Shown here piece by piece: positions 34,826-42,752 of a DNA stretch of 64,000 bases. How positions within the stretch are numbered: the first letter of the stretch is position 1; every line of letters starts with the position of its first letter. The notes under the pieces were generated by a model, which worked only from the letters and a program-made list of their open reading frames with translations, had not been told where the DNA came from and did no database searches. Source of the DNA: Ottowia sp. SB7-C50 (GTDB lineage Bacteria > Pseudomonadota > Gammaproteobacteria > Burkholderiales > Burkholderiaceae_C); NCBI RefSeq assembly GCF_033110285.1, contig NZ_CP136995.1:1922001-1986000 (forward strand). Direction: 5' to 3'. The translations under genes and the position numbers were made by a program.

Positions 34826-35767
34826 ATGAACCTGCATCAATTCCGCTTTGTCCAGGAAGCCGCGCGCCGCAACCTGAACCTGACCGAGGCTGCCAAGGCG
34901 CTGCATACCTCCCAGCCAGGCGTCTCCAAGGCCATCATCGAGCTGGAAGAAGAGCTCGGCATCGACATCTTCATGCGCCACGGCAAGCGCCTGAAGCGCA
35001 TCACCGAGCCCGGCCAGCACGTGCTGGAAAGCATTGCCATCATCCTGCGCGAAGTCGGCAACCTGAAGCGCATTGGCGAGCAGTACAGCGCGCAGGACTC
35101 GGGCACCCTTTCCATCGCCACCACGCACACCCAGGCACGCTATGTGTTGCCCATGCCCGTGGCGCGCCTGCGCGAGCAGTACCCCAAGGTCAACATCAGC
35201 CTGCACCAGGGCGCGCCCGACCAGGTGGCGCGCATGGTGATCGAGGAAACGGCCGAAATCGGTATCGCCACCGAATCGCTGGCCAACTACCCCGAACTGG
35301 TCACCCTGCCCTGCTACGAATGGCAGCACGTGCTGGTGCTGCCCGCCAGCCACCCGCTGGCAAAAAAGGAGCGCCTGACGCTGGAGGACATTGCGGCGCA
35401 GCCCCTGATCACCTATCACCCCTCGTTCACCGGCCGCACCCGCATCGACACCGCGTTTGCCCAGCGCCACCTGCAGCCCAGCGTGGTGCTGGAGGCGATC
35501 GACTCCGACGTCATCAAGACCTATGTGCGCCTGGGCCTGGGCGTCGGCATCGTGGCCGAAATGGCCGTCGCGGGCGACAAGGACCCTGACCTCGTCGCGC
35601 GCCCGCTGGGCCAGTTGCTGGGCCAGAACGTGGCGCGCATCGCCCTCAAGCGCGGTGCCTACCTGCGCGACTTCGTCTATCACTTTGCCAGCCTGCTGTC
35701 GGACCGGCTCGACAAGAACCTCATCCTGAAGGCCATGTCCGGGCATGTCGCGGACTACGAGCTGTGA
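34826..35767 (+). CDS. cysB: LysR-family sulfur regulator CysB
   Basis: A 313-residue LysR-type regulator of sulfate and thiosulfate assimilation, with N-acetylserine as inducer in relatives. The helix-turn-helix is EAAKALHTSQPGVSKAIIEL at about residues 21-40, and the co-inducer domain contains TLSIATTHTQARYVLP (about 94-109) and TYHPSFTGRT, which are CysB/Cbl-type stretches. ATG at 34826. The context, with a siroheme-type chelatase upstream and a methionine aminotransferase downstream, fits sulfur metabolism. It could be called Cbl, but the sequence favours CysB. Confidence 0.9.
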   Translation: MNLHQFRFVQEAARRNLNLTEAAKALHTSQPGVSKAIIELEEELGIDIFMRHGKRLKRITEPGQHVLESIAIILREVGNLKRIGEQYSAQDSGTLSIATTHTQARYVLPMPVARLREQYPKVNISLHQGAPDQVARMVIEETAEIGIATESLANYPELVTLPCYEWQHVLVLPASHPLAKKERLTLEDIAAQPLITYHPSFTGRTRIDTAFAQRHLQPSVVLEAIDSDVIKTYVRLGLGVGIVAEMAVAGDKDPDLVARPLGQLLGQNVARIALKRGAYLRDFVYHFASLLSDRLDKNLILKAMSGHVADYEL

Positions 35768-35771
35768 CCGT

Positions 35772-35830
35772 TTGCTATTGTGTTGATAGCTGTCTGCGCT
35801 TGTCTACAAAGCGCTGGCGGCCAATTTTGA
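35772..35830 (+). repeat. Dispersed GATAGCTGC..AAGCGC repeat after cysB
   Basis: TTGATAGCTGTCTGCGCTTG, TCTACAAAGCGCTGGCGGCC and AATTTT in order; near full length. It starts 5 bases past the cysB stop, leading into the aminotransferase gene. Confidence 0.8.
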
Positions 35831-35897
35831 TCTGAACCCCGGACGGCACAGCGCCCCACGCCCGCTGCGCCCCGTACCCCGCCGTTCCTCCATCGCC

Positions 35898-37068
35898 ATG
35901 AGCCCCACCACCCCCCCGCTTCCCTTCGCGCCTGCCCAACGTCGGCACCACCATCTTCACCGTCATGTCGGCGCTGGCAGCGCAGCACAAGGCCGTCAAC
36001 CTGGGCCAGGGCTTCCCCGACTTCGACTGCGACCCCCGGCTGACCGAGGGCGTCACCGCCGCCATGCAGCAGGGCCACAACCAGTACCCGCCCATGCCCG
36101 GCGTGCCCGCGCTGCGGCAGGCGATTGCTTCAAAAATTGAAGCGCTCTACGCCCGCCCCTACAGCGCCGACACCGAAATCACCGTGACGGCCGGGGCCAC
36201 GCAAGCCATCCTGACGGCCATCCTGTGTTGCGTCGGCCCGGGCGACGAAGTCATCGTGCTGGAGCCCTGCTACGACAGCTACGTGCCCAACATCGAGCTG
36301 ACCGGCGCCACCGTCGTGCGCGTGCCCCTGACCCCCGGCACCTTCCGCCCCGACTTCGACAAGATCGGCGCCGCCCTCAACCCCAAGACGCGCGCCATCC
36401 TCATCAACACCCCGCACAACCCCAGCGGCACCGTCTGGTCAGCCGAAGACATGCGCCAGCTGGAAGAACTGCTCGCGCCCACCAACGTGCTGGTCATCAG
36501 CGACGAGGTGTACGAGCACATGGTCTATGCCCCGCTGCGGCACGAAAGCGTGGCGCGCTACCCGGGCCTGGCCGCGCGCAGCTTCATCGTCAGCAGCTTC
36601 GGCAAAACGTATCACGTGACCGGCTGGAAAGTCGGCTACGTCGCCGCCCCCGCCGCGCTGACCGCCGAATTCCGCAAGGTGCACCAGTTCAACGTGTTCA
36701 CCGTCAACACGCCCATGCAGGTCGGCCTGGCCGCGTACATGCAAGACCCCACGCCTTACCTGCAACTGCCCGCGTTCTACGACGCCAAGCGCCAGCTGTT
36801 CCGCGACGGCCTGGCCAACACCAAGTTCAGGCTGCTGCCGTGCGAAGGCACGTACTTCCAGTGCGTCAGCATCGCCGACTTGGCCGTGCCCGAGCGCGAT
36901 CTGCCCGAAGCCGACTTCTGCCAATGGCTCACCCGCGAGATCGGCGTGGCGGCGATTCCGCTGTCGGCGTTTTATGGGGGTGGGTTTGACCAGAAGGTGG
37001 TGCGGTTTTGTTTTGCGAAGAGGGATGAGACGTTGAGGAAGGCGGTGGGGAGATTGGCAAGACTGTGA
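35898..37068 (+). CDS. Methionine/aromatic aminotransferase (YbdL-like, class I/II), frameshifted near the start
   Basis: PLP aminotransferase. The frame from 35965 encodes 367 residues: NLGQGFPDFDCDPRL, TVTAGATQAILTAILC, NTPHNPSGTVW, and the PLP-lysine region SSFGKTYHVTGWKVGY. The natural N terminus SRLPNVGTTIFTVMSALAAQ lies in another frame beginning at ATG 35898; removing one C from the run at 35911-35917 joins them (1171 to 1170 bases, 389 residues). E. coli YbdL has the same opening LPQLGTTIFTQMSALA. YbdL prefers methionine, fitting the cysB neighbourhood. A restart at 35965 would lose about 22 residues. Confidence 0.85.
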
Positions 37069-37141
37069 ATTGTCTCCACGCCCCACACAGCTGAGTCAGG
37101 CCTCATATTCCCCATAGCTTCACAACCTACTCGCATATGTC

Positions 37142-37936
37142 ATGCCGGAACTGCAAGATCGTCCTCTAGGAACGTCGCCACAGCACAAAGTGTTGCATGC
37201 CGTGGCTCAGACCGGCTCTCGACTGGTCGGAGATAGATTCTTGGCAAACTATCTCGCTGACTGCCTGCACATGGTGGGAGGCCTGGGGCCCATCCACAAA
37301 GTCTTGTTGGCTGATGCGGGGCATAAAAGACGAGCTGCTCCTGAAACGGTCACAAGATTCCTCGCTCAAGCGGATGACAACATCAGGTGGGCAGGTGAAA
37401 TGCAAGCAGAGGACTATCACCGGGTCAACGTGCTTGCATTCCTGAGTCTATGGTCTGCGTATGAGTCCGGCACTGAAAACATCGTCGCCGCAGCCATGGG
37501 GACTATCAGTTCAGTTGCTGCATCGGCAGCGGCCAGATTTTCTCGCGGAAGATATGACATGGACGGCTGGCCGTGGTCGGACGAGCAATGCTTGGAAATT
37601 GCGCAAAAGCTTGATCAGAAAGCGAAGGCAGATACGCCTGACGGTGGATGGGATGTTGCCGCCCGACTAACGACGCTATTCGGCTGGTTAGGAGCGGAAC
37701 TGGCTATACCGTCAAATACAGCAAAGACTCTGAACGAGGCGTCTATGGTGCGCAATGTGCTTCTCCATAGATACGGTCGAATGGGCCCTCGAGACATTGA
37801 ACGCGCACCGCACCTCAACGTGAACGGAAACAACGCTGTGCAGATTACCCGCGAACGATTGGTTCAGTATTCGCAAGCCGTAAACGAGACTCATGTTGCC
37901 GTCATGGAGGGAGTGGTCGCAGCAGGATGGGAATGA
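37142..37936 (+). CDS. HEPN-domain protein, candidate ribonuclease
   Basis: A 264-residue protein that I do not recognise from a named family. Near the C terminus is R204-N-V-L-L-H209, the R-N-x-x-x-H motif of HEPN ribonucleases, followed by the typical loop and strand (GRMGPRDIERAP, VQITRERLVQYSQAV). An earlier helix, AFLSLWSAYESGTENIVAAA (about 99-118), is like the first HEPN helix. Such domains act in toxin-antitoxin, abortive-infection and other defence systems. The gene is clearly less GC-rich than its surroundings (33 of 60 bases in its first line), a sign of transfer. No partner MNT, kinase or antitoxin directly follows; the neighbouring RHH gene is on the opposite strand. ATG at 37142 is the first in-frame start. 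Confidence 0.7.
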   Translation: MPELQDRPLGTSPQHKVLHAVAQTGSRLVGDRFLANYLADCLHMVGGLGPIHKVLLADAGHKRRAAPETVTRFLAQADDNIRWAGEMQAEDYHRVNVLAFLSLWSAYESGTENIVAAAMGTISSVAASAAARFSRGRYDMDGWPWSDEQCLEIAQKLDQKAKADTPDGGWDVAARLTTLFGWLGAELAIPSNTAKTLNEASMVRNVLLHRYGRMGPRDIERAPHLNVNGNNAVQITRERLVQYSQAVNETHVAVMEGVVAAGWE

Positions 37937-38080
37937 ATGATGGAAGCTCCTTTAATGACAGGCGCAATCCGACGACCTGAAGAGGCCTGAAATCCAAACG
38001 AATCGGTCAACAGACATTTCCGGAAACCGCCTCACACACACAATTTAAGGCAGTTCCAAACCGCATTGCGCACCGGCAAA

Positions 38081-38326
38081 TTAAGGCCAGTCGTCGGGTT
38101 CGGGGCTCTTCCCGCCAGCACGATTCAGCGTGACAAGTGCGTCAGCCAAATTACCCCGCCCGGCTCGCTGCGCGAAATAGTCAGCCGTCTTCAGCGCCGC
38201 CAGTTTCTCGGCGACGGCGCTGACGATGAACTGATTCAGCGTGGCGCCGTCCTCCCGCGCGGCCTGTTCGGCGCCAGCCTTCAGCGAGCGGGGCAGGCGC
38301 AGGGCATAGTTGCTTGGGGTTCCCAT
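38081..38326 (-). CDS. Ribbon-helix-helix (HicB/Arc-type) antitoxin
   Basis: An 81-residue protein starting MGTPSNYALRLPRSLKAGAE, a ribbon-helix-helix DNA-binding pattern (strand NYALRLP, helix SLKAGAEQAARED, helix TLNQFIVSAVAEKLA). It resembles the antitoxins paired with PIN-domain toxins in betaproteobacteria. AAGGAGATTGAT just before the ATG is a strong ribosome binding site. It lies one base after the chimeric ORF that ends in a PIN-toxin tail. The toxin is truncated, so the antitoxin may be an orphan. Confidence 0.8.
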   Translation of the reverse strand: MGTPSNYALRLPRSLKAGAEQAAREDGATLNQFIVSAVAEKLAALKTADYFAQRAGRGNLADALVTLNRAGGKSPEPDDWP

Positions 38327-38327
38327 A

Positions 38328-38945
38328 TCAATCTCCTTGAATCACTTGCCGGGGCGACAACACCGCCACGCCGAAACGCTCGGCCTGCGGCAAAAAATCG
38401 CGCTGGTTGAAGGTAACGATGCCCACCGGTTTCTCAAGGCGCTGGGCGTTGACAGCCAGTTCCAGCACCATGTCGTCGTCGGTGGCCTCGTAGCCGTCGC
38501 ACACGGCGCACAGGCGCACGGCCTGGCGGTCAATGGCTTCGACCAGGCCTTGCATGGCCGGCATGCGGTCGACCACCCCGGTGGCCAGGATGACCATCGG
38601 CGCCTGCCATGTCTGTCCGTCGTCGGCGGTGGCGGTGAAGGTGCTGCCCTGCTTCTGCAGCTGGGCGACGTGCGTGGCGATGGGCGTGACACCGTAGACC
38701 TGTGCCTGCTGGCGGTAACGCTCCAGCAGTTGATCGCCCTCCAGACCGAACGGGAAGCCCGGGCAGTTGTGGCTGGTGGGAATCCAGCGCGCGCGGCTCT
38801 TGCCGCCATCCAGCACCACGACTCGGCGACGATAGCGCGCAAGGTAGGTGGCCGCGGTCAGGCCGGCAGGACCGGCGCCGATGATGATGGCATCCAGCGC
38901 GGGTTCGGTTGTGGATGACGGTGCGGGAGCAGGCGTGGAGGTCAT
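38328..38945 (-). CDS. Chimeric ORF: thioredoxin-reductase-like N-terminal half fused to a PIN-toxin C-terminal tail
   Basis: A 205-residue ORF. Residues 1-154 are a pyridine-nucleotide oxidoreductase: FAD motif DAIIIGAGPAGLTAATYLAR, VVVLDGGKSRARW and ATGVVDRMP, ending in RLCAVCDGYEA, where thioredoxin reductases carry their redox region. From about residue 155 the sequence changes to DDDMVLELAVNAQ, then PVGIVTFNQRDFLPQAERFG and VAVLSPRQVIQ, which is the end of a PIN (VapC-like) toxin. The junction is near 38480-38490. The NADPH-binding half of the reductase and the first catalytic acids of PIN are gone. It is probably a deletion fusion without either activity. The start ATG at 38945 lacks a ribosome binding site. 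Confidence 0.7.
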   Translation of the reverse strand: MTSTPAPAPSSTTEPALDAIIIGAGPAGLTAATYLARYRRRVVVLDGGKSRARWIPTSHNCPGFPFGLEGDQLLERYRQQAQVYGVTPIATHVAQLQKQGSTFTATADDGQTWQAPMVILATGVVDRMPAMQGLVEAIDRQAVRLCAVCDGYEATDDDMVLELAVNAQRLEKPVGIVTFNQRDFLPQAERFGVAVLSPRQVIQGD

Positions 38946-38955
38946 GGGCGCAAGA

Positions 38956-39924
38956 TCAAGGGGCGTGGGGCGCGGCACGGTAGACGGCGACCTTGAGCGC
39001 GCGGTCGGCGTCCACATCGGCGAACGCGGGCGGCGGAGCCACGCGCTCGATGAACTGCAGGCCCGGTGCGTGCTCGCGCACCTGCGCCTGCAGCCAGGCC
39101 AAGGGCAGCTCCGGCGCGTTCAGGCACAGCAGCGCATGGCCACCGGGCGCCAACAGCTCAGACAGGCGGCGCAGCAGGCGGGCGTAGTCCTTGGTGGCGA
39201 CGAAGCTGCCCTTCTGGTAGCTGGGCGGGTCCGCGATGACCAGGTCGTAAGGGCCGCCGCGCGTCACCTTGCCCCACGAATTGAACAGGTCGTGCGCCAA
39301 AAAGCTGGCGCCGCCGTGCAGGCCGTTGAGTTGGTGGTTCTGCTGGCCGGTGGCGAGGGCGCCGCGGGCCATGTCGATGTTGGTGACGTGCGCCGCGCCG
39401 CCCTGCAAGGCGGCGACGGAGAAGGCACACGTGTACGCGAACAGGTTGAGCACCTTGGCGCCGCGCCCTTCGCGGTGCAGAAAGTCGGCTGCAAAGTCAC
39501 TCACCCAGCGTCGGCCTTTGGCCATGTCGAGGAACAGGCCATGGTTCTGGCCGCGCAGCACGTGCACCAGGTAGCGCGCCGTGCCTTCGGTAACGACGTG
39601 CGGCTCAGGCACGGCACCGGACATGACGCGCGCCTCGCTGCGCCCTTCGCGCCGCAAGTCATGGCCGCGCTGCTGAAACACCCAGGTCAGCCCATCCTGC
39701 TGACCAGGCGGCGCAATTTGCTGCCAACGGGTGTGCAGCGCCGCGCCGATGCCGCCCAGCTCATCGTCCGTCGTGGGTGCGAAGCTGGTCAGGACAAAGA
39801 CCGGCGGGTAGGCGTCGAGCGTCCACTGCTCGCACCCCGGATAGCGGCCGCCACGGCCGTGGAAGATGCGGCAGGCGTCGCCAGACGGCGGCATGGCGGC
39901 GATGGCGTCGAGCAAGGCCTGCAT
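38956..39924 (-). CDS. Class I SAM-dependent methyltransferase (RlmI/RlmL-like)
   Basis: A 322-residue methyltransferase of the RNA-type (RlmI/RsmC-like) group. The SAM-binding motif is VLNLFAYTCAFSVAALQGGA near residue 160, and the catalytic motif IV is DLVIADPPSYQKGSF near 230, preceded by LVHVLRGQNHGLFLDM. DPPSY with YTC/FAYT suggests 5-methylcytosine or guanine rRNA methylation, but the target is unknown. Start ATG at 39924 (MQALLDAIAAMPPSGDACR) is preferred; the upstream part of the longer ORF is a dispersed repeat. Confidence 0.83.
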   Translation of the reverse strand: MQALLDAIAAMPPSGDACRIFHGRGGRYPGCEQWTLDAYPPVFVLTSFAPTTDDELGGIGAALHTRWQQIAPPGQQDGLTWVFQQRGHDLRREGRSEARVMSGAVPEPHVVTEGTARYLVHVLRGQNHGLFLDMAKGRRWVSDFAADFLHREGRGAKVLNLFAYTCAFSVAALQGGAAHVTNIDMARGALATGQQNHQLNGLHGGASFLAHDLFNSWGKVTRGGPYDLVIADPPSYQKGSFVATKDYARLLRRLSELLAPGGHALLCLNAPELPLAWLQAQVREHAPGLQFIERVAPPPAFADVDADRALKVAVYRAAPHAP

Positions 39925-39944
39925 GGAAGCGCGTTTGGAGAGAT

Positions 39945-39992
39945 ATTGGCGGCCAGCGCTTGATGAATAAGCGCCGCCAGCTATTTTTAGTG
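39945..39992 (-). repeat. Dispersed GATAGCTGC..AAGCGC repeat upstream of the methyltransferase gene
   Basis: Plus strand: TTGGCGGCCAGCGCTTGATG, AATAAGCGCCGCCAGCTATT, then TTTAG. It is the reverse orientation of the 35772 copy, starting about 20 bases upstream of the start codon. Confidence 0.75.
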
Positions 39993-40176
39993 TAGCACTG
40001 GAAATCGCGTGGCCCGCTGCACGAGGCGACACATCCCTTTGGGTAGCGCACCGGAACAGCGGCTTTTCCCGGCCTGCACGCCGCATCTCGCCGATAGCGC
40101 ATGGGCGCCCATGCCGCAGGCGCTCGCAACCCCTGTTGAGCGCCAGCGCACCGCGCGCCTCAGGCGCACCAATCGA

Positions 40177-40581
40177 TCATCGCCGCTCGATGATGGTCGT
40201 CTTGCTGGTCATCCGCGGATAGCCGCCTTCCACCTTGACCGGACGTGCGCGCGGGTTGGCCTTGAGCTGATTGGCAATGGCCATGTCGGCCTTGAACTGC
40301 TCCTGCGCCTGCGCCTGGCAAGCGCGGCGTTCGGCAGCGGCCACCGTGCGGCATTCCGCGAGGTTGTTCTTGCGGGCGCCATGGGCTTCGCGCAGAGCGG
40401 TGTTGTAGCGCTCGGCAGGCGTCGCGTCCGGCACCGCGCCACGCGCCAGCTCGGCCTCATCCTCGGTCGCACGAAGTGGTAGGTTGCCCTGGGCCTGTGC
40501 GACACCAGCTGCGAGAAGGCAAGCGATACCTGCAGTAACAACCCAGGCGCGGAGAGGCAATGGTGCGATGTAGGCGTTCAT
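40177..40581 (-). CDS. Secreted small protein of unknown function
   Basis: A 134-residue protein with a clear signal peptide (LRAWVVTAGIACLLAAGVAQ, cleavage after AQA near residue 31). The mature part is helical and charged: ATPAERYNTALREAHGARKN, then CRTVAAAERRACQAQAQEQF with two Cys that may pair, and a C-terminal TSKTTIIERR. It resembles small periplasmic proteins with no known function in Burkholderiales. ATG at 40581 follows AGGAAGG. The family was not identified. Confidence 0.75.
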   Translation of the reverse strand: MNAYIAPLPLRAWVVTAGIACLLAAGVAQAQGNLPLRATEDEAELARGAVPDATPAERYNTALREAHGARKNNLAECRTVAAAERRACQAQAQEQFKADMAIANQLKANPRARPVKVEGGYPRMTSKTTIIERR

Positions 40582-40727
40582 GTAAACCTTCCTGATGTCT
40601 CGATGGGCTTGGGAGTAGGCGCACCTCGCTCCATGGGGCACGCAGTAAACACCTTATCGTGGCACGTGCGCCGCTGACACAGGACTTTTGAGCTGTTGGG
40701 CGTAGGACGTCCCTGACGTGGCGCCGC

Positions 40728-42647
40728 CTACTCCGCAGCGATGGTTCGAATAGCCTCGTAGAAAGCGGCTGAGCCTTCTTTGTGGTTATCGGGGCGCAGT
40801 TCCATCCGATTTACGCCATGCTCCACTGTCGCACGGAACCGCTGCGCAATCAGGGAAAAGTAATACGGGCTGATGAACCGTGCGCCTGAATCGTAATGGG
40901 CACGCATGGCAGCCAAGTGCAAACCGGGCGTTTTCCATTGCTGCGGGTTGAATTCGGGCACGCCGTAGTCGTCGACGGCGTTTTCTTTGAGGAATCTTGC
41001 CAGCCAAGCGCTGTTAGTGGATCCTCCATAAAGGTTGAACCCAGGCCGCCAAAGGTGGCCCATACCCAGTGTCTTTTCGACGGCAAATAACTGGTGATTC
41101 CATGCCGAATTAACGTCTGGTAACACCTGATGCGAATAAAGCTTGTGGGCAGGCAGGCCGGCGTCGATCGCGGTTCGCGTGAAGTGTTCGAGAAAATTCG
41201 CCGCCTGCCACGCACGAAACGCGTCCCAATCGCGTGCCAGCGGATTGAAATAAACGTCCTGCATGGGGTTCGGCAAATCGACCCAGGCGTGCACCAATTG
41301 AGCGAGTTCCCTGGGCAACCCTTCGGCGGGGGTGGATGCGCTAACCCACCCGGTGCGGACCAACCATGCCTGCAGCCAGCGCGGAACGAAACGGCGCCAT
41401 CCCCGCTGTGCTGCGCCCAGGGTCGCCACCCCTTGGGGAATCTCATCCGACACGCTAGACTGATCACGCGGCACCACAACCAGGATGCGTTCCCCGAGCA
41501 GGTATTGGGCATCGTCGGACTTGACGACGATCTGGAGTCTATGCCGGCCAGGTGCAAGTGCCGAAAAATCCAGGTCGTGGCGGAATCCGACGTTGGGCGT
41601 GGTGATGTCTTCGCGCGCCCGATAAACGTCGAGCCGATTGAAGCCTTGCGCTATCGGCGCCACAAGCTTGCCATCGACATACAGCTCCAGGCTTTGCACC
41701 TTTTTGCTGGGGTCCCACAACCATCCGCCGACCGGCAGGCGCCCTGCGGCAAAAGCGTCATAGTGCTCGCCAAAGCCGGTGAGCTTGGCCTTGCGAATGT
41801 CTTTACCGGGGGCCGGAATCTGATCAAAACCCGAGAAGCTAAATCCCGTGGCTTGATTGAGTTGAGCAATGGTGTGGTACTTGTTCTTCAGCCAGTCCCT
41901 GAACAGGACGACGCTGGCGGGATCGTAGTCGGTCACCTTGACGTCAGAAAAATTGCCGGTGCCGTTCTCGAAATCCGGAAACAGGTGGTGAACCTCGCCC
42001 ACCAGGGTGATGGCGACGATGAGATCTTGCACCGGCAGGGGCAACTGCTTCACCCGACGGGCAATTTCCCTAAGCGCAGCGTAGCGATACTGATTGACCG
42101 GTATGCTCTCGTCCGGCCTGAGTGTGTAAGGGTTAATCGGATAGCCGAAATAACTCAGGGACGGCGCCCGTCCGTCTGCCAGCTTCATGAGGTTCGCCGG
42201 GTCCTTGACCAACTCGGCCGGCAGTGCACCAATGGAATCGAAGTGGCTGGACGACAGGTAGAGCACCACCGGCCGCTTGGCCTCGGCCATCAGCTTCATG
42301 ATGGCGTCGAGGTGCTTGTCGTCGAGCGCCCATTGGCCGTTCGACTGCCGGCGATACAGCTCCAGCAACTGCACGGTCAGTGTGTAGCCCACCTGCACCT
42401 TGCCTTGCGGCCCGCCGGGCTCCAACGTATCGAGCAATCGCGTGAGCGCCTGCGCGCCGTGTTGCCCTTTGTCCATGCAATAGCGGAACGCCTCCGAAGC
42501 ATGCACCAGTTGCTTCAACCCGACCGATTCGTCGCATTGCATCAACCCTTCGACGTTGGGCAGGATGTACATGGGGTTTTGCCGCTCCGCCGCTGTAGCC
42601 AGGCCACTGCACATCACGGCGCACGCCAGAAACACTTTTGCCCACAT
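40728..42647 (-). CDS. Secreted glycoside-hydrolase-like protein (GH42-type TIM barrel), orphan
   Basis: A 639-residue protein with a signal peptide (MWAKVFLACAVMCSGLATAA). The N-terminal 300 residues show a TIM-barrel glycosidase pattern: KHLDAIMKLMAEAKRPVVLY, YRYAALREIARRVKQLPLPV, VAITLVGEVHHLFPD with a Glu in an acid/base-like position, and FRDWLKNKYHTIAQLNQATG, typical of GH42 relatives. A middle beta-rich region follows (about 330-400, LELYVDGKLVAPIAQGFNRL). A second barrel-like part is near 500-630. The tracks give a TTG start at 42653, but ATG at 42647 is more likely. GC is clearly below its neighbours. No polysaccharide genes flank it; activity unproven. Confidence 0.65.
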   Translation of the reverse strand: MWAKVFLACAVMCSGLATAAERQNPMYILPNVEGLMQCDESVGLKQLVHASEAFRYCMDKGQHGAQALTRLLDTLEPGGPQGKVQVGYTLTVQLLELYRRQSNGQWALDDKHLDAIMKLMAEAKRPVVLYLSSSHFDSIGALPAELVKDPANLMKLADGRAPSLSYFGYPINPYTLRPDESIPVNQYRYAALREIARRVKQLPLPVQDLIVAITLVGEVHHLFPDFENGTGNFSDVKVTDYDPASVVLFRDWLKNKYHTIAQLNQATGFSFSGFDQIPAPGKDIRKAKLTGFGEHYDAFAAGRLPVGGWLWDPSKKVQSLELYVDGKLVAPIAQGFNRLDVYRAREDITTPNVGFRHDLDFSALAPGRHRLQIVVKSDDAQYLLGERILVVVPRDQSSVSDEIPQGVATLGAAQRGWRRFVPRWLQAWLVRTGWVSASTPAEGLPRELAQLVHAWVDLPNPMQDVYFNPLARDWDAFRAWQAANFLEHFTRTAIDAGLPAHKLYSHQVLPDVNSAWNHQLFAVEKTLGMGHLWRPGFNLYGGSTNSAWLARFLKENAVDDYGVPEFNPQQWKTPGLHLAAMRAHYDSGARFISPYYFSLIAQRFRATVEHGVNRMELRPDNHKEGSAAFYEAIRTIAAE

Positions 42648-42674
42648 ATCCAATCGACTTCAGTGACGTTTCAA

Positions 42675-42711
42675 GAAAAAATCCCTGCACTGTCTGCGCC
42701 AGCACAGGGAC
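42675..42711 (-). terminator. Probable terminator after the PDH operon
   Basis: On the minus strand TCCCTG..CAGGGA (6-bp stem, long loop) is followed by a run of T (plus strand AAAAAA at 42676-42681). It sits 40-80 bases past the lpdA stop and before the convergent-side glycosidase gene, which reads on the same strand. Confidence 0.6.
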
Positions 42712-42752
42712 TCGGAACGGCCCTGAAGATCAGGGCACGCAGGTCTATCGTA

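Noticed and set aside
38328..38945. Functional VapC-type toxin
   Set aside because: Only the last 50 residues of the PIN domain remain; the first catalytic acids are missing, so toxicity is unlikely.
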